A stretch of 64,000 nt of DNA. It comes from Candidatus Geothrix skivensis. Its GTDB lineage: Bacteria; Acidobacteriota; Holophagae; Holophagales; Holophagaceae. The number at the start of each line of letters is the position of its first letter. The first letter of the stretch is position 1. The DNA is taken from contig JADKIO010000009.1 of the NCBI GenBank assembly GCA_016721195.1, positions 62,001 through 126,000 of the forward strand, written 5' to 3'. Shown piece by piece: positions 7,071 to 15,461 of this stretch. The translations under genes were made by a program, and so were the position numbers. Under the pieces are notes generated by a model. It did no database searches and was not told where the DNA came from. It saw only the letters and a list, made by a program, of their open reading frames with translations.

Positions 7071-8462
7071 ATGCAACGAACCTCTATGTCCATGCCGCCT
7101 CCCTCCCCGCGTCCCATCCGCATGTTCCTCACCGCCCGGGACGAGAACCATCGTCTGGCAGAGGTTCCCGCCCTGTGGCCTGCCACGGTTGGTCCGGAGC
7201 GGCACAGGATCCAGGTCGAACCAGGGTTGACATTTCAGACCATCGAGGGATTCGGAGGTGCCTTCACGGAGGCGGCGGCGGTCACCTGGTTCTCCTTGAG
7301 CCCGGCTCGACGAGAGGAAGTCCTGCAGGCCTACTTCCACCCGGTGGCGGGCCACGGCTACACGCTCTGCCGGGTGCCCATGGGAAGCTGCGATTTCGCG
7401 TTGGGGAACTACGCCCATGTCGAAACGGAAGGTGACGTGGAACTCGCGACGTTCACCATCGCCCGCGATCGGCAGGCGCTGATCCCCTTCATCCGAGCGG
7501 CACAGAAGGTGGCGGGCGGTCCCATCAAGCTGCTGGCCTCACCGTGGAGTCCGCCCGCCTGGATGAAGAGCAACGGCCAGATGAACCAGGGCGGCACGCT
7601 TCTGCCCCAATACCGCCAGGCCTGGGCCCGCTGCTTCGTCCGCTTCGTCCAGGCCTATGCCGAGGAGGGCATCCCGATCTGGGGCCTCACCGTACAGAAC
7701 GAACCCATGGCAACCCAGCCCTGGGATTCCTGCCTCTACTCGGCGGAGGCGGAGCGGGACTTCGTGCGCGACTTCCTGGGGCCGGAGCTCGCCTCGGCAG
7801 GGCTGGGTGAGGTCAAGATCATCATCTGGGACCACAACCGGGACTTGATGGTCGAGCGCGCCAGGGTGGCGTTTACGGATCCGGTCGCATCAGACTTCAT
7901 CTGGGGCACCGGCTTCCACTGGTACGGTGAGGACTGCTTCGAGCATGTGCAGCAGGTGCACGATGCCTGGCCCCACAAGCACCTGCTCTTCACGGAGGGC
8001 TGCCAGGAGGATGGGCCGCACAGGGGCTCCTGGGAGCTGGGCGAGCGCTATGCCCGCTCGATGATCCAGGACCTCAACCGCTGGACGGAGGGCTGGATCG
8101 ACTGGAACCTGCTGCTCGACACCCGGGGCGGCCCCAACCACGTGGGGAACCTCTGCAGCGCGCCGGTGCTGGCCGACACAACCGAGGACGCCCTGCTCTG
8201 GCAGAGCTCGTACTACTACCTGGGGCACTTCGCCCGCTTCGTGAAGGTGGGTGCGCTCCGCCTGGGCTGCGAGTCCACGGATGCGAACCTGGAGGCCACG
8301 GCCTTTCGCAACCCGGACGGCACCATCGCCACCGTGGTGATGAACCGTACGGAAGCTACCCTGGGGTTTGAGCTGAACATCATCGACGGAGCTGGGTTTC
8401 GGACCGGGCTCCCGCCGCGGTCCATCGCCACCTACCTCTTCTCGGGTAAAGCCTCGGTGTAG
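7071..8462 (+). CDS. GH30-family beta-glucanase, probably beta-1,6-specific, cytoplasmic
   Basis: The glycoside hydrolase family 30 TIM-barrel protein has about 463 residues. The family patterns seen are GFGGAFTEAAA near the start, LLASPWSPPAWMKSNG, the acid/base glutamate in TVQNEP (about residue 210) and the nucleophile glutamate in FTEG (about 308). A C-terminal beta-sandwich follows. SPWSPPAWMK is closest to the GH30_3 beta-1,6-glucanases (from memory). No signal peptide is visible, so it probably removes beta-1,6 branches from imported glucan oligosaccharides. The start at 7071 was chosen for AGGGGAAG just upstream; an ATG at 7041 is also in frame. The 3' end overlaps the convergent GH17 gene by 31 bases. 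Confidence 0.85.
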   Translation: MQRTSMSMPPPSPRPIRMFLTARDENHRLAEVPALWPATVGPERHRIQVEPGLTFQTIEGFGGAFTEAAAVTWFSLSPARREEVLQAYFHPVAGHGYTLCRVPMGSCDFALGNYAHVETEGDVELATFTIARDRQALIPFIRAAQKVAGGPIKLLASPWSPPAWMKSNGQMNQGGTLLPQYRQAWARCFVRFVQAYAEEGIPIWGLTVQNEPMATQPWDSCLYSAEAERDFVRDFLGPELASAGLGEVKIIIWDHNRDLMVERARVAFTDPVASDFIWGTGFHWYGEDCFEHVQQVHDAWPHKHLLFTEGCQEDGPHRGSWELGERYARSMIQDLNRWTEGWIDWNLLLDTRGGPNHVGNLCSAPVLADTTEDALLWQSSYYYLGHFARFVKVGALRLGCESTDANLEATAFRNPDGTIATVVMNRTEATLGFELNIIDGAGFRTGLPPRSIATYLFSGKASV

Positions 8463-9367
8463 CGCGTTCGCATGACCAGCTTCGGCCGGCGATCCACCGT
8501 GAAGAGGCCCCAGTGCTTCTCGGGCTCCAGCGGATCCGGAGAGCCCTTCCAGGGCTCGTCGAAGGCTTCAAAGACGAAGGTGAGGATGCCCTCCACGTTC
8601 GTCCAGGCCATGAGGTCTTCGAAGTAGGTCGCCTGCAGCTCTTCGGAGGAGTTCTCAGGGTGGATGCCGCGGCCGTTGGAGCTCGTGGCCCACCCGGCCT
8701 CGGTGATCACCACGGGCTTGTGCGGATAGAGCCTGGCCACGCTCAGGTAGTTGTCCTGGGTGTAGTGGATGGCTTCGTGGACTCGCTTGTACTCCCAGAC
8801 CGGATAGGTATGGAGCGAGATGAAGTCCAGCTCCTCGGCCAGCTCCCGCAGCTTGTGCTGCCAGGGCACGTAGTTCTCGCAGAAGGTCACCGGCTGCGGG
8901 ATGCGCCCTTTGACGCGGCGGACCAGCTCGATGAGCCGGCTGACCGGCACGAAGTGATCGGTCCAGTCCACGGTCGCCTCGTTGCCCACGGCCACCGAGA
9001 AGACGATGTCCTCGAACCGGCCGGCCAGGGACACGAGCCGCTCGATTTCGGCGTCGTTCTCGGCCTGGCTGGCCTCGAGTTCCGCCTCGGTGTAGGTGGT
9101 GCCCCAGGGGCAGCCGAAGTTGTTCATCTCGGCACCCACGTAGGCACCGAGCATGACCCGGAAGCCGAGCCCCTCCGCGCGGATGACCTCCAGGACCCGT
9201 TCCGCGTGCAGGCTGCAGTCGTAGAGCCGCAGCAGTTGCCAGTGCTTGGCGAGGATCAGCAGATCCTCCAGGATCTCGGCCTTCGAAGGATAGATCCGCT
9301 CACCCGGGCTCTGGCCCCGCCGGTAGCCCGAGTAGCAGATGGCGTTGCCGGCCGGAAGGATCAGCAT
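8432..9367 (-). CDS. GH17-type beta-1,3-glucanase, cytoplasmic
   Basis: The 311-residue TIM-barrel hydrolase is of the bacterial GH17 type (COG5309, exo-beta-1,3-glucanase). The acid/base glutamate is seen in VGNEATVDW (about residue 129) and the nucleophile in VITEAGW (about 221). The conserved FVFEAFDEPWKG and HWGLF follow near the C terminus. There is no signal peptide, so it should act on imported laminari-oligosaccharides. It is the last gene of a minus-strand run of three (84-residue protein, GH17, GH17) and starts 18 bases after the preceding GH17 stop. GH17 enzymes may hydrolyse or transglycosylate; which applies is not visible. Confidence 0.85.
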   Translation of the reverse strand: MLILPAGNAICYSGYRRGQSPGERIYPSKAEILEDLLILAKHWQLLRLYDCSLHAERVLEVIRAEGLGFRVMLGAYVGAEMNNFGCPWGTTYTEAELEASQAENDAEIERLVSLAGRFEDIVFSVAVGNEATVDWTDHFVPVSRLIELVRRVKGRIPQPVTFCENYVPWQHKLRELAEELDFISLHTYPVWEYKRVHEAIHYTQDNYLSVARLYPHKPVVITEAGWATSSNGRGIHPENSSEELQATYFEDLMAWTNVEGILTFVFEAFDEPWKGSPDPLEPEKHWGLFTVDRRPKLVMRTRYTEALPEKR

Positions 9368-9385
9368 GTCCGGGCATCTCCAGCG

Positions 9386-10339
9386 CTACACATACTTCGG
9401 GTGCCCGTCCTTGTCCCAGAGCCCCCAGTAGGCTCCCACGTCCCCTTCATCGCCGACCTTCCAGGCCTCGTCGAAGGCGGCGAAGTAGAAGATCTGGACA
9501 TCGTCCGCCCGCCCCCAGTTGCAGGTGTCGATGAAGTAGCGCAGCGCCCCCTCCAACGACGGCACCGAACCGTGGAACGCCTGCCCGGTGTTGGGCCAGC
9601 CGGTTTCGCTGACGATGACCCGCTTGCCCTTGGCCACGGCCAGGGTCCGCTGGTACATGCTCTGCATGTAGGCGATGGCCTGCTCCCGGGGACAGCCTTC
9701 CCAGAAGGGGTAGCAGTTGGTCATGAGGAGGTCGCAGGCCGCCGTGATGCGGGGGTGCTTCTCGAAGAGGTAGTAGGCATCCACGTAGCCGACCGGAACC
9801 CCGGGCACCGCCGCCTTGGCCCGCTGGAGGTAGTCCAGCAGTTCGTCCTCGGACAGGTCCTCCCGCAGCAGGACCTCGTTGCCGATGGCCAGGATGTCGG
9901 CATGCCCGGCGCGAGCCACCTCGATGGCTGCGGTGAACTCCCGCTCGTTGTCCTCCCGGTCGGTCCCGAGCCAGGCGCCCACGAGGGTCTTCAGGCCCAG
10001 GCCATGGGCGAGCCGCGGGGTGTGCTGGTGCCCCTCGGTGCAGGAGAAGGACCGGATCCAGCGGGTGTACGGGCGGATGATCTCCAGTCGCTCCAGGATC
10101 TGTGCCTCGGTAACGATCGAGCCTGGCGCCTGGCCCTCGAGGTAGGGACTGAAGCAGAGGCCGTGGACCCCGGTCTTCATCACGTGGTGGTATTCCTCCA
10201 GCAGGGAAGCATGACCCTTCGGGCTGGCAGCCCCTTCACCCGTGGCACCTGGCTCCGAGCCGGTCCAGACGGGATGCGCGACGCCGGAGTGAAGCCTGGG
10301 GGTTTCCCCGGCTGAGCGCGACGGTTTGGGTTGGGACAT
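9386..10339 (-). CDS. GH17-type beta-1,3-glucanase, second cytoplasmic copy
   Basis: The predicted product has 317 residues, with a GH17 barrel from VHGLCFSPY onward. The acid/base glutamate is in AIGNEVLL (about residue 154), the nucleophile in VSETGWP (about 244), and FAAFDEAWK and YWGLWDKDG follow at the C terminus. It is clearly divergent from the neighbouring GH17, so the pair is not a recent duplication. The start at 10339 has GGGAGT upstream; about 50 residues before the barrel look unstructured, and an ATG near 10182 would give a minimal enzyme. No signal peptide is seen. Confidence 0.85.
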   Translation of the reverse strand: MSQPKPSRSAGETPRLHSGVAHPVWTGSEPGATGEGAASPKGHASLLEEYHHVMKTGVHGLCFSPYLEGQAPGSIVTEAQILERLEIIRPYTRWIRSFSCTEGHQHTPRLAHGLGLKTLVGAWLGTDREDNEREFTAAIEVARAGHADILAIGNEVLLREDLSEDELLDYLQRAKAAVPGVPVGYVDAYYLFEKHPRITAACDLLMTNCYPFWEGCPREQAIAYMQSMYQRTLAVAKGKRVIVSETGWPNTGQAFHGSVPSLEGALRYFIDTCNWGRADDVQIFYFAAFDEAWKVGDEGDVGAYWGLWDKDGHPKYV

Positions 10340-10358
10340 GGCAGGACTCCCGGAGGGC

Positions 10359-10613
10359 TCAGGTGCCTGGAGCGGCCTTGGGCGGCCTGCTCTTGCTTCT
10401 TCCGCGGGCCACGCCCCCGGGCACCAGCGACACCACGAGCGTGCCCTTGACGATCTCTGCGCGGAGAGCCGACGCGAACTCCGGTGGCAGGGTTTCCAGG
10501 TACGCCTCCAGGGTCCAGGCTTCCTCTCCCCGGGACGGATCGATCTCCGGGGGCACATGGTGCTGGATGGACAGCTCCATGACCTGCCGGACGGTCCTGA
10601 GTTTCTTGGTCAT
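10359..10613 (-). CDS. Small hypothetical protein, first gene of the GH17 run
   Basis: The 84-residue protein begins MTKKLRTVRQVMELSIQHHVPPE and has a basic tail (GRSKSRPPKAAPG). A GGAG site precedes the ATG and the gene ends 20 bases before the GH17 start, which supports translation as part of the same message. No family is recognised. It is soluble, mixed helical and small enough to be a regulatory or accessory protein. Confidence 0.55.
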   Translation of the reverse strand: MTKKLRTVRQVMELSIQHHVPPEIDPSRGEEAWTLEAYLETLPPEFASALRAEIVKGTLVVSLVPGGVARGRSKSRPPKAAPGT

Positions 10614-10714
10614 CAAGGAGCTCCAGTGAAACGGGGGTGCCAAGGAACGCGAACGGGAAAGCTCGACTGGCTGGATGGGTGCGGAGCCCCGGTTGTCTGA
10701 TCTGGGTTTGCAGA

Positions 10715-10747
10715 AACGCCCGGCACCAGTACTGCGAGCCGGGCGTT
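10715..10747 (-). terminator. Terminator of the five-module lipoprotein gene
   Basis: A perfect 10-base-pair stem AACGCCCGGC/GCCGGGCGTT with a 13-base loop lies about 45 bases past the stop of the minus-strand lipoprotein gene. It ends in TTT on that strand. It separates that gene from the GH17 run. Confidence 0.6.
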
Positions 10748-10792
10748 CCACGTCGCACCGGGAGGGATGTCTCCGCCCGGGGCGACCACTGG

Positions 10793-13700
10793 TCAGGGCA
10801 GGAAGGTGATGTCGTCCAGGTAGTAGGTCTTGGCCCCGCCGGCCGTGGCGCCGGTGACCCCGAAGTTGAAGAAGATCGAGGCCTTGTTGTAGGTGAAGGC
10901 CAGATTGAGGGCGGCCGTGCCGGTGGCCTGGTTCGCGAAGTTGAAGGTCAAGGTCTGCCAGCCCGCCGCGGTGGTCACCGTGGCCTCCGTCTCGCAGGTA
11001 TGGGTGACGTCCGCGGCATCCTCGACCTTGAGCCGGACCTGAATCCCCGCGTCAGGCGACCACACGCGCACCGAGACCTGCTTCTTGGTCGCACTGAAGG
11101 GCAGCGTGGGAATCGAGTTGTTCGCTCCCGTGGACACCGTGGTTCCAGCCCACAGCTCGGCGGTGGCGGACTTCACGACCTTGACCACCTTGTTGGTGCC
11201 GCCGGCGGGATCCGTCACTACGGTCGAGTCCTCGGCGCCGCCGAAACCGGTCAGGGTGTAGGTGAGGGCCGCATCGTCGAAGGTGATGGGGGCGTAGGTG
11301 GCTCCACCACCTCCCCCGCCGCCGCCGGTCCCGCCAATGAAGGTCACGTCATCGCAGTAGTAGGTCCTGGCGGCGCCCGCGGCGGCGCCGGTCGTGCCGA
11401 AATCAAAGAAGATCGACACCTTGTTGTAGGTCTTCGTCACGTCCAGAGCGGCCGTTCCCGTGGCCTGATTGGCGAAGTTGAAGGTCAGGGTCTCCCAGGC
11501 GTTGGCCACGGTGGTGGTCGCCTCCGTCTCGCAGGTGATGGTGTTGTTCGCGGCGTCCTCCACCTTCAGCCGGACCTTGATGCCGACGACGGAAGAGTAG
11601 GCCCGCACGGTCATCCGGGTATTGGCCGCATCGAAGGGCATCTTGCCGACGGACTGATTCGCCCCAGTGGAGATGGTGGTCCCCGCCCAAAGCTCAGCGG
11701 TTGCGGACTTCACGACCTTGACCACCTGGTTGACCGCACCACTCGGGTCGGCCGTGAGCGTGGAGTCCTCGGCACCGCCAAAGCCTGTCAGCGTGTAGGT
11801 CGTCGCGCCAGTCTCGAAGGTCAGGGTGCTGAACGCGAGGCCTCCCCCACCGCCACCGCCCGACCCGGTCCCGCCGATGAAGGCCACATCATCCAGATAG
11901 AAGATCTGGGCACCCGCGGTGGCTCCGGCCGTCCCAAAGTTGCAGAAGACGGAGATCTTGTTGAAGGTCTTGCTGACATCCAAGGCGGCAGTGCCCGTGG
12001 CCTGGCTGGCGAAGTCGAAGGTGAGGGTCTCCCAGGCGTTGGCCGCCGTGGTGGTCGCCTCCGTCTCGCATGTGATGGTGTTGTTGGCCGCATCCTCAAC
12101 CTTCAAGCGGATCTTGATGCCCACGGCAGGTGAGTAGACACGCAGGGTCATTCGGGTGTTGGCGGCATCGAAGGGGAGCTTGCCGACTGACTGGTTGGCC
12201 CCAGTGGAGAGGGTGGTCCCCGCCCAGGTCTCGGCCGTGGCCGACCGGTTGACCCTCACGGCCTTGTTGGCGCCACCAGTGGGGTCGACCACCACGGTGG
12301 AGTCCTCGGCACCGCCGAAGCCCGTCAGCGTGTAGGTGAGCGCGCTGTCGTCGAAGGTGAGGGTGCTGTAGCCCACCGCGCTGCCACCGGTGCTCATTGC
12401 CACGTCATCGAAGTAGAAGGTCTGGGCGCCCGCGGTGGCCCCGGCGGTTCCGAAGTTGAAGAACAGCGAGACCTTGCTGTAGGTCTTGGCAAGGTCGAGC
12501 GCGGCCGTGCCCGTGGCCTGGCTGCTGAAGTCGAAGGCCAGGGTCTCCCAGGCGTTGGCGAGCGTCGTGGTCGCTTCGCTCTCGCAGGTGATGGTGTTGT
12601 TGGTGGCATCCTCGACCTTCAACCGGACCTTGATGCCGGTGGCTGGCGCATAGACGCGCACGGACATCCGCGTATGGGTCGCATCAAAGGGGATCTTCCC
12701 GACGGACAGGTTCGCGCCGGTGGAAACCGTCGTCCCCGCCCAGGTCTCGGCCGTGGCGGACCGGTTGACCTTCACGACCTTGTTGGCGCCTCCTGCCGGA
12801 TCGGCCACGACAGAGGAATCCTCGGCGCCACCGAAGCCGGTCAGCGTGTAGGTCAGGGCACTGTCGTCGAAGGTGATGGCACTGAACCCCGTGGCCCCCC
12901 CGCCACCGCCTCCACCCGTGCCGCCGATGAACGTCACGTCATCAAAGTGGAAAGTCTTGGCGCCGGCAGTGGCGCCGCTGACGCCGAAATTGAAGAAGAT
13001 GGTGGCCTTGTCATAGGTGCTGGCAACATTCAGCGCGGCCGTTCCGGTCGACTGGCTGGCGAAGTCGAAGGTCAGGGTCTCCCAGGTGTTGGACACGGTG
13101 GTCGCGGCCTCGGTCTCGACCGAGGTGCCAGGCGCGGTGTGGTCCTCGACCTTGAGCCTGACCGGGATTCCCGCATTGGGCGAGTAGACCCGCACGGTCA
13201 TCCGCGTGTTGCCCACACTGAAGGGGATCTTCGTGGCAAAGCCGAGGGTGCCGTCCCCCGTCAGGGTGGTCCCGGCCCAGGTCTCGGCCGTGGCCGACTT
13301 GACCACCTTCGCCACCTTGTTGGTTCCGCCCGCAGGGTCCACGACGATCGTGGAATCCTCCGCCCCCCCGAATCCCAGCAGGCCGTACTTCACGGTGGCC
13401 TGGTCGAAGTTCACTGGCAGGTCCATCTGGGTCAGCACCACCGGGTGGGTGTCATAGGCCTGGCTCACACTGGCTGCGGCAGTGTTGGCGACCCCTGCGG
13501 CACTCTTGAAAGCGCCCGCGGCCACCGCGATGGTCATGGTGCCCGAAGCATTGGCCGGGGGGCTGACGACCAGCGTGTACTGGTTGCTCGACACCTTGGC
13601 GGTGGAGGCCGCTGCGGTGCAGTTCGTCATCGTGACGGCCGACACAGGGAAGGAACTCACCGGCTGGCTGAACGTGAAGGTGCAGGTCATGGGGCCAGAG

Positions 13701-13864
13701 ACTGGTGTGCTGCTGGCACCGCCGATCACTACCGCCGGGGCCGGATTGAAGGTCTGGATCGGTGCGGCCGGCGTCGCCTTGCCGCCGCAGCTGATCATCA
13801 GGGCCAATGGTGCCGCCAGGAGCGCCAGCGGAAGCAGGAATCCGCGCAGTCGACGGTGGGTCAT
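10793..13864 (-). CDS. Lipoprotein with five tandem putative beta-glucan-binding modules
   Basis: The product has about 1023 residues. A lipoprotein signal (basic start, hydrophobic core, lipobox LMISC) is followed by a Big/SwmB-like beta-sandwich domain (about 35-140). Five copies of one module of about 165 residues then follow. Each module opens with FD/FE..YTLTGFGGAEDS, has KIPFD..TRMSVRVYSP and IKVRLKVEDA in the middle, and ends with FNFG..G..AGA.TFYFDDV. Glycine-rich linkers separate the modules. The same module type occurs beside laminarinases in marine Bacteroidota (from memory), so it probably binds beta-1,3-glucan. No catalytic domain is present. The start at 13864 has a GAGGAG site; its promoter region is shared with the divergent regulator. 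Confidence 0.85.
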   Translation of the reverse strand: MTHRRLRGFLLPLALLAAPLALMISCGGKATPAAPIQTFNPAPAVVIGGASSTPVSGPMTCTFTFSQPVSSFPVSAVTMTNCTAAASTAKVSSNQYTLVVSPPANASGTMTIAVAAGAFKSAAGVANTAAASVSQAYDTHPVVLTQMDLPVNFDQATVKYGLLGFGGAEDSTIVVDPAGGTNKVAKVVKSATAETWAGTTLTGDGTLGFATKIPFSVGNTRMTVRVYSPNAGIPVRLKVEDHTAPGTSVETEAATTVSNTWETLTFDFASQSTGTAALNVASTYDKATIFFNFGVSGATAGAKTFHFDDVTFIGGTGGGGGGGATGFSAITFDDSALTYTLTGFGGAEDSSVVADPAGGANKVVKVNRSATAETWAGTTVSTGANLSVGKIPFDATHTRMSVRVYAPATGIKVRLKVEDATNNTITCESEATTTLANAWETLAFDFSSQATGTAALDLAKTYSKVSLFFNFGTAGATAGAQTFYFDDVAMSTGGSAVGYSTLTFDDSALTYTLTGFGGAEDSTVVVDPTGGANKAVRVNRSATAETWAGTTLSTGANQSVGKLPFDAANTRMTLRVYSPAVGIKIRLKVEDAANNTITCETEATTTAANAWETLTFDFASQATGTAALDVSKTFNKISVFCNFGTAGATAGAQIFYLDDVAFIGGTGSGGGGGGGLAFSTLTFETGATTYTLTGFGGAEDSTLTADPSGAVNQVVKVVKSATAELWAGTTISTGANQSVGKMPFDAANTRMTVRAYSSVVGIKVRLKVEDAANNTITCETEATTTVANAWETLTFNFANQATGTAALDVTKTYNKVSIFFDFGTTGAAAGAARTYYCDDVTFIGGTGGGGGGGGATYAPITFDDAALTYTLTGFGGAEDSTVVTDPAGGTNKVVKVVKSATAELWAGTTVSTGANNSIPTLPFSATKKQVSVRVWSPDAGIQVRLKVEDAADVTHTCETEATVTTAAGWQTLTFNFANQATGTAALNLAFTYNKASIFFNFGVTGATAGGAKTYYLDDITFLP

Positions 13865-14263
13865 GGGGTCTCCTCGGGAGGGAATGGCTTGAAAGCCGAT
13901 GCATGCGTGGTCGAACGGGGAATGGACCTGATTTGCGGCGTGCGGGAGAAGGTACGGACTATGGGCTGAGGTAGGGCTGGTCAAGGTTGGGTTCTGGAAA
14001 GTGGGTTGTATATGATCTTTTTTCGTATTTTTGTATTAATTTTCAGAGTCAGTCGCTCGTTGGTCATATACGAGGTAATTTCCATCAAAGAGCGATGACC
14101 TAATTTTTAAATAGAATAATAATAATTTTTAAATAAATCATTCTTCTTCCCAATTGCCCAATCTTCGGACCTCTCGCCCCCAGAAACGGACAAGGCCCCA
14201 TGGAGCCAATCAGGCCGTTGAACCGCACCCACATAAAATCTAGACAAGCTACAATCCATTTTC
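13865..14263. promoter_or_regulatory. Divergent control region of binding lipoprotein and regulator
   Basis: This stretch is AT-rich in contrast to the surrounding GC-rich genes. It contains an imperfect inverted pair, GTATATGATC (14008-14017) and GGTCATATAC (14062-14071), 54 bases apart. It also contains AATTGCCCA (14152-14160), which recurs in the GH81/porin control region. These are candidate binding sites for the hybrid regulator encoded at 14264. No gene is supported here. Confidence 0.5.
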
Positions 14264-15442
14264 ATGCCCAAGAACCGCCACATTGCCCTGCTCGTTCCCG
14301 CCTCCGGCGGCTACAGCCGCGGCGTCTGCCAGGGGGTAGCCACCTATGCCCTGGAACACGATGACTGGCTAATCTTCCCCTACGAGCGGGCTGAGGTCAC
14401 CAAACTGCCGGCCTGGCTCAAGAAGGGACACATCGACGGCATCATAGGATTCATCACGACACCGGAACTCGGCCGCCAGATCTCCTCCCTTGGTGTCCCC
14501 GTGGTGGATGTGCAGGGGGAGGGCAATTGCCCTGCCTCCCCGGTGCTCGACACGGATCCCGAGGCGGTGGCCCAGTTGGCGGGGGACTTCTTCCTCCAGG
14601 CGGGCTTCATCAACTTCGCTTTTGGCGGCTACCCCGGCATCTTCTTCTCAGACCGCCGCTCAGCCGCATTCTGCCGGATCCTCGAGGCCCATGGACGGCA
14701 GGTGCATTGCTATCAGCCCCCCGACAAGGTCGCCGCCACCATCAAGCTGCAGTTCCAGGAGCTTCGGGGCCTCGAATACGAGGCCGCCCTGGCCGCCTGG
14801 CTCTCGAAGCTGCCCAAGCCCATCGCCATCCTGGCCTGCAACGACATCCGCGGCCAGCAGATCATCACGGCCTGCCGGGACTTGGGCATCTCCATGCCCT
14901 CGGATGTCTCCGTGATCGGCGTGGACAACGACGAGATCCTCTGCCGACTCTGCCGCCCCACCCTCACCAGCATCGCCCCGAACATCGAGGGCATCGGCCA
15001 GATGGCCGCCGACATGCTGAACCGGATGCTGGACGGCGAGCAGGTCGAGCCCGTCCTCCACCGGATGGCCCCCCTGCGCATCGTCGAGCGACAGTCCACG
15101 GACATCACCACGGCCCAGGATCCTCTGGTCCTGGCCGCCTCCCGCATCATCCGGGACCGCGCCTGCCACGGGATCTCCGTGGACCAGATCTGCGAGCTCG
15201 TAGACTGCTCCCGCTCCACCCTGGACAACCTCTTCAAGAAGCACCTGGACCGGCCCGTGGCCCAGGAGATGCTTCGCATCCGCCTCAACCGGGGCATGCG
15301 CCTGCTCGAAGACTCGAACCTCGCCATCGAGGAGGTGGCGAGGGAGTGCGGGTTCACCTCGGCCACCTACTTCTGCCGGTTCTTCAAGCGCGAGGCCGGC
15401 GCCACTCCAGCCCTCTACCGGGCGCAGTTCGCCCGGCGCTGA
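14264..15442 (+). CDS. LacI-type sensor plus AraC DNA-binding hybrid regulator (XylR-like)
   Basis: The 392-residue regulator starts directly with a periplasmic-binding-protein-like sugar-sensing domain (about 5-275; HIALLVPASGGYSRGVCQGVATYA, and SVIGVDNDEILCRLCRPTLTSI). It ends with an AraC two-helix-turn-helix domain (about 285-390; ISVDQICELVDCSRSTLDNLFKKH, and IEEVARECGFTSATYFCRFFKRE). This domain order is that of E. coli XylR. It lies between the binding lipoprotein and GH81, so it probably activates the glucan locus in response to glucose or a laminari-oligosaccharide. No good ribosome site precedes the ATG, which may indicate leaderless or weak translation. Confidence 0.9.
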   Translation: MPKNRHIALLVPASGGYSRGVCQGVATYALEHDDWLIFPYERAEVTKLPAWLKKGHIDGIIGFITTPELGRQISSLGVPVVDVQGEGNCPASPVLDTDPEAVAQLAGDFFLQAGFINFAFGGYPGIFFSDRRSAAFCRILEAHGRQVHCYQPPDKVAATIKLQFQELRGLEYEAALAAWLSKLPKPIAILACNDIRGQQIITACRDLGISMPSDVSVIGVDNDEILCRLCRPTLTSIAPNIEGIGQMAADMLNRMLDGEQVEPVLHRMAPLRIVERQSTDITTAQDPLVLAASRIIRDRACHGISVDQICELVDCSRSTLDNLFKKHLDRPVAQEMLRIRLNRGMRLLEDSNLAIEEVARECGFTSATYFCRFFKREAGATPALYRAQFARR

Positions 15443-15461
15443 GGGTCCGCAGCAGTCTTGG

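Noticed and set aside
8513..10315. Open frame of 600 codons on the plus strand across the GH17 genes
   Set aside because: It is antisense to two GH17 enzymes with intact catalytic glutamates and contains no recognisable domain.
10637..13969. Long plus-strand frames across the five-module lipoprotein
   Set aside because: They mirror the repeats of the real gene and their repetitiveness comes only from the modules on the other strand.
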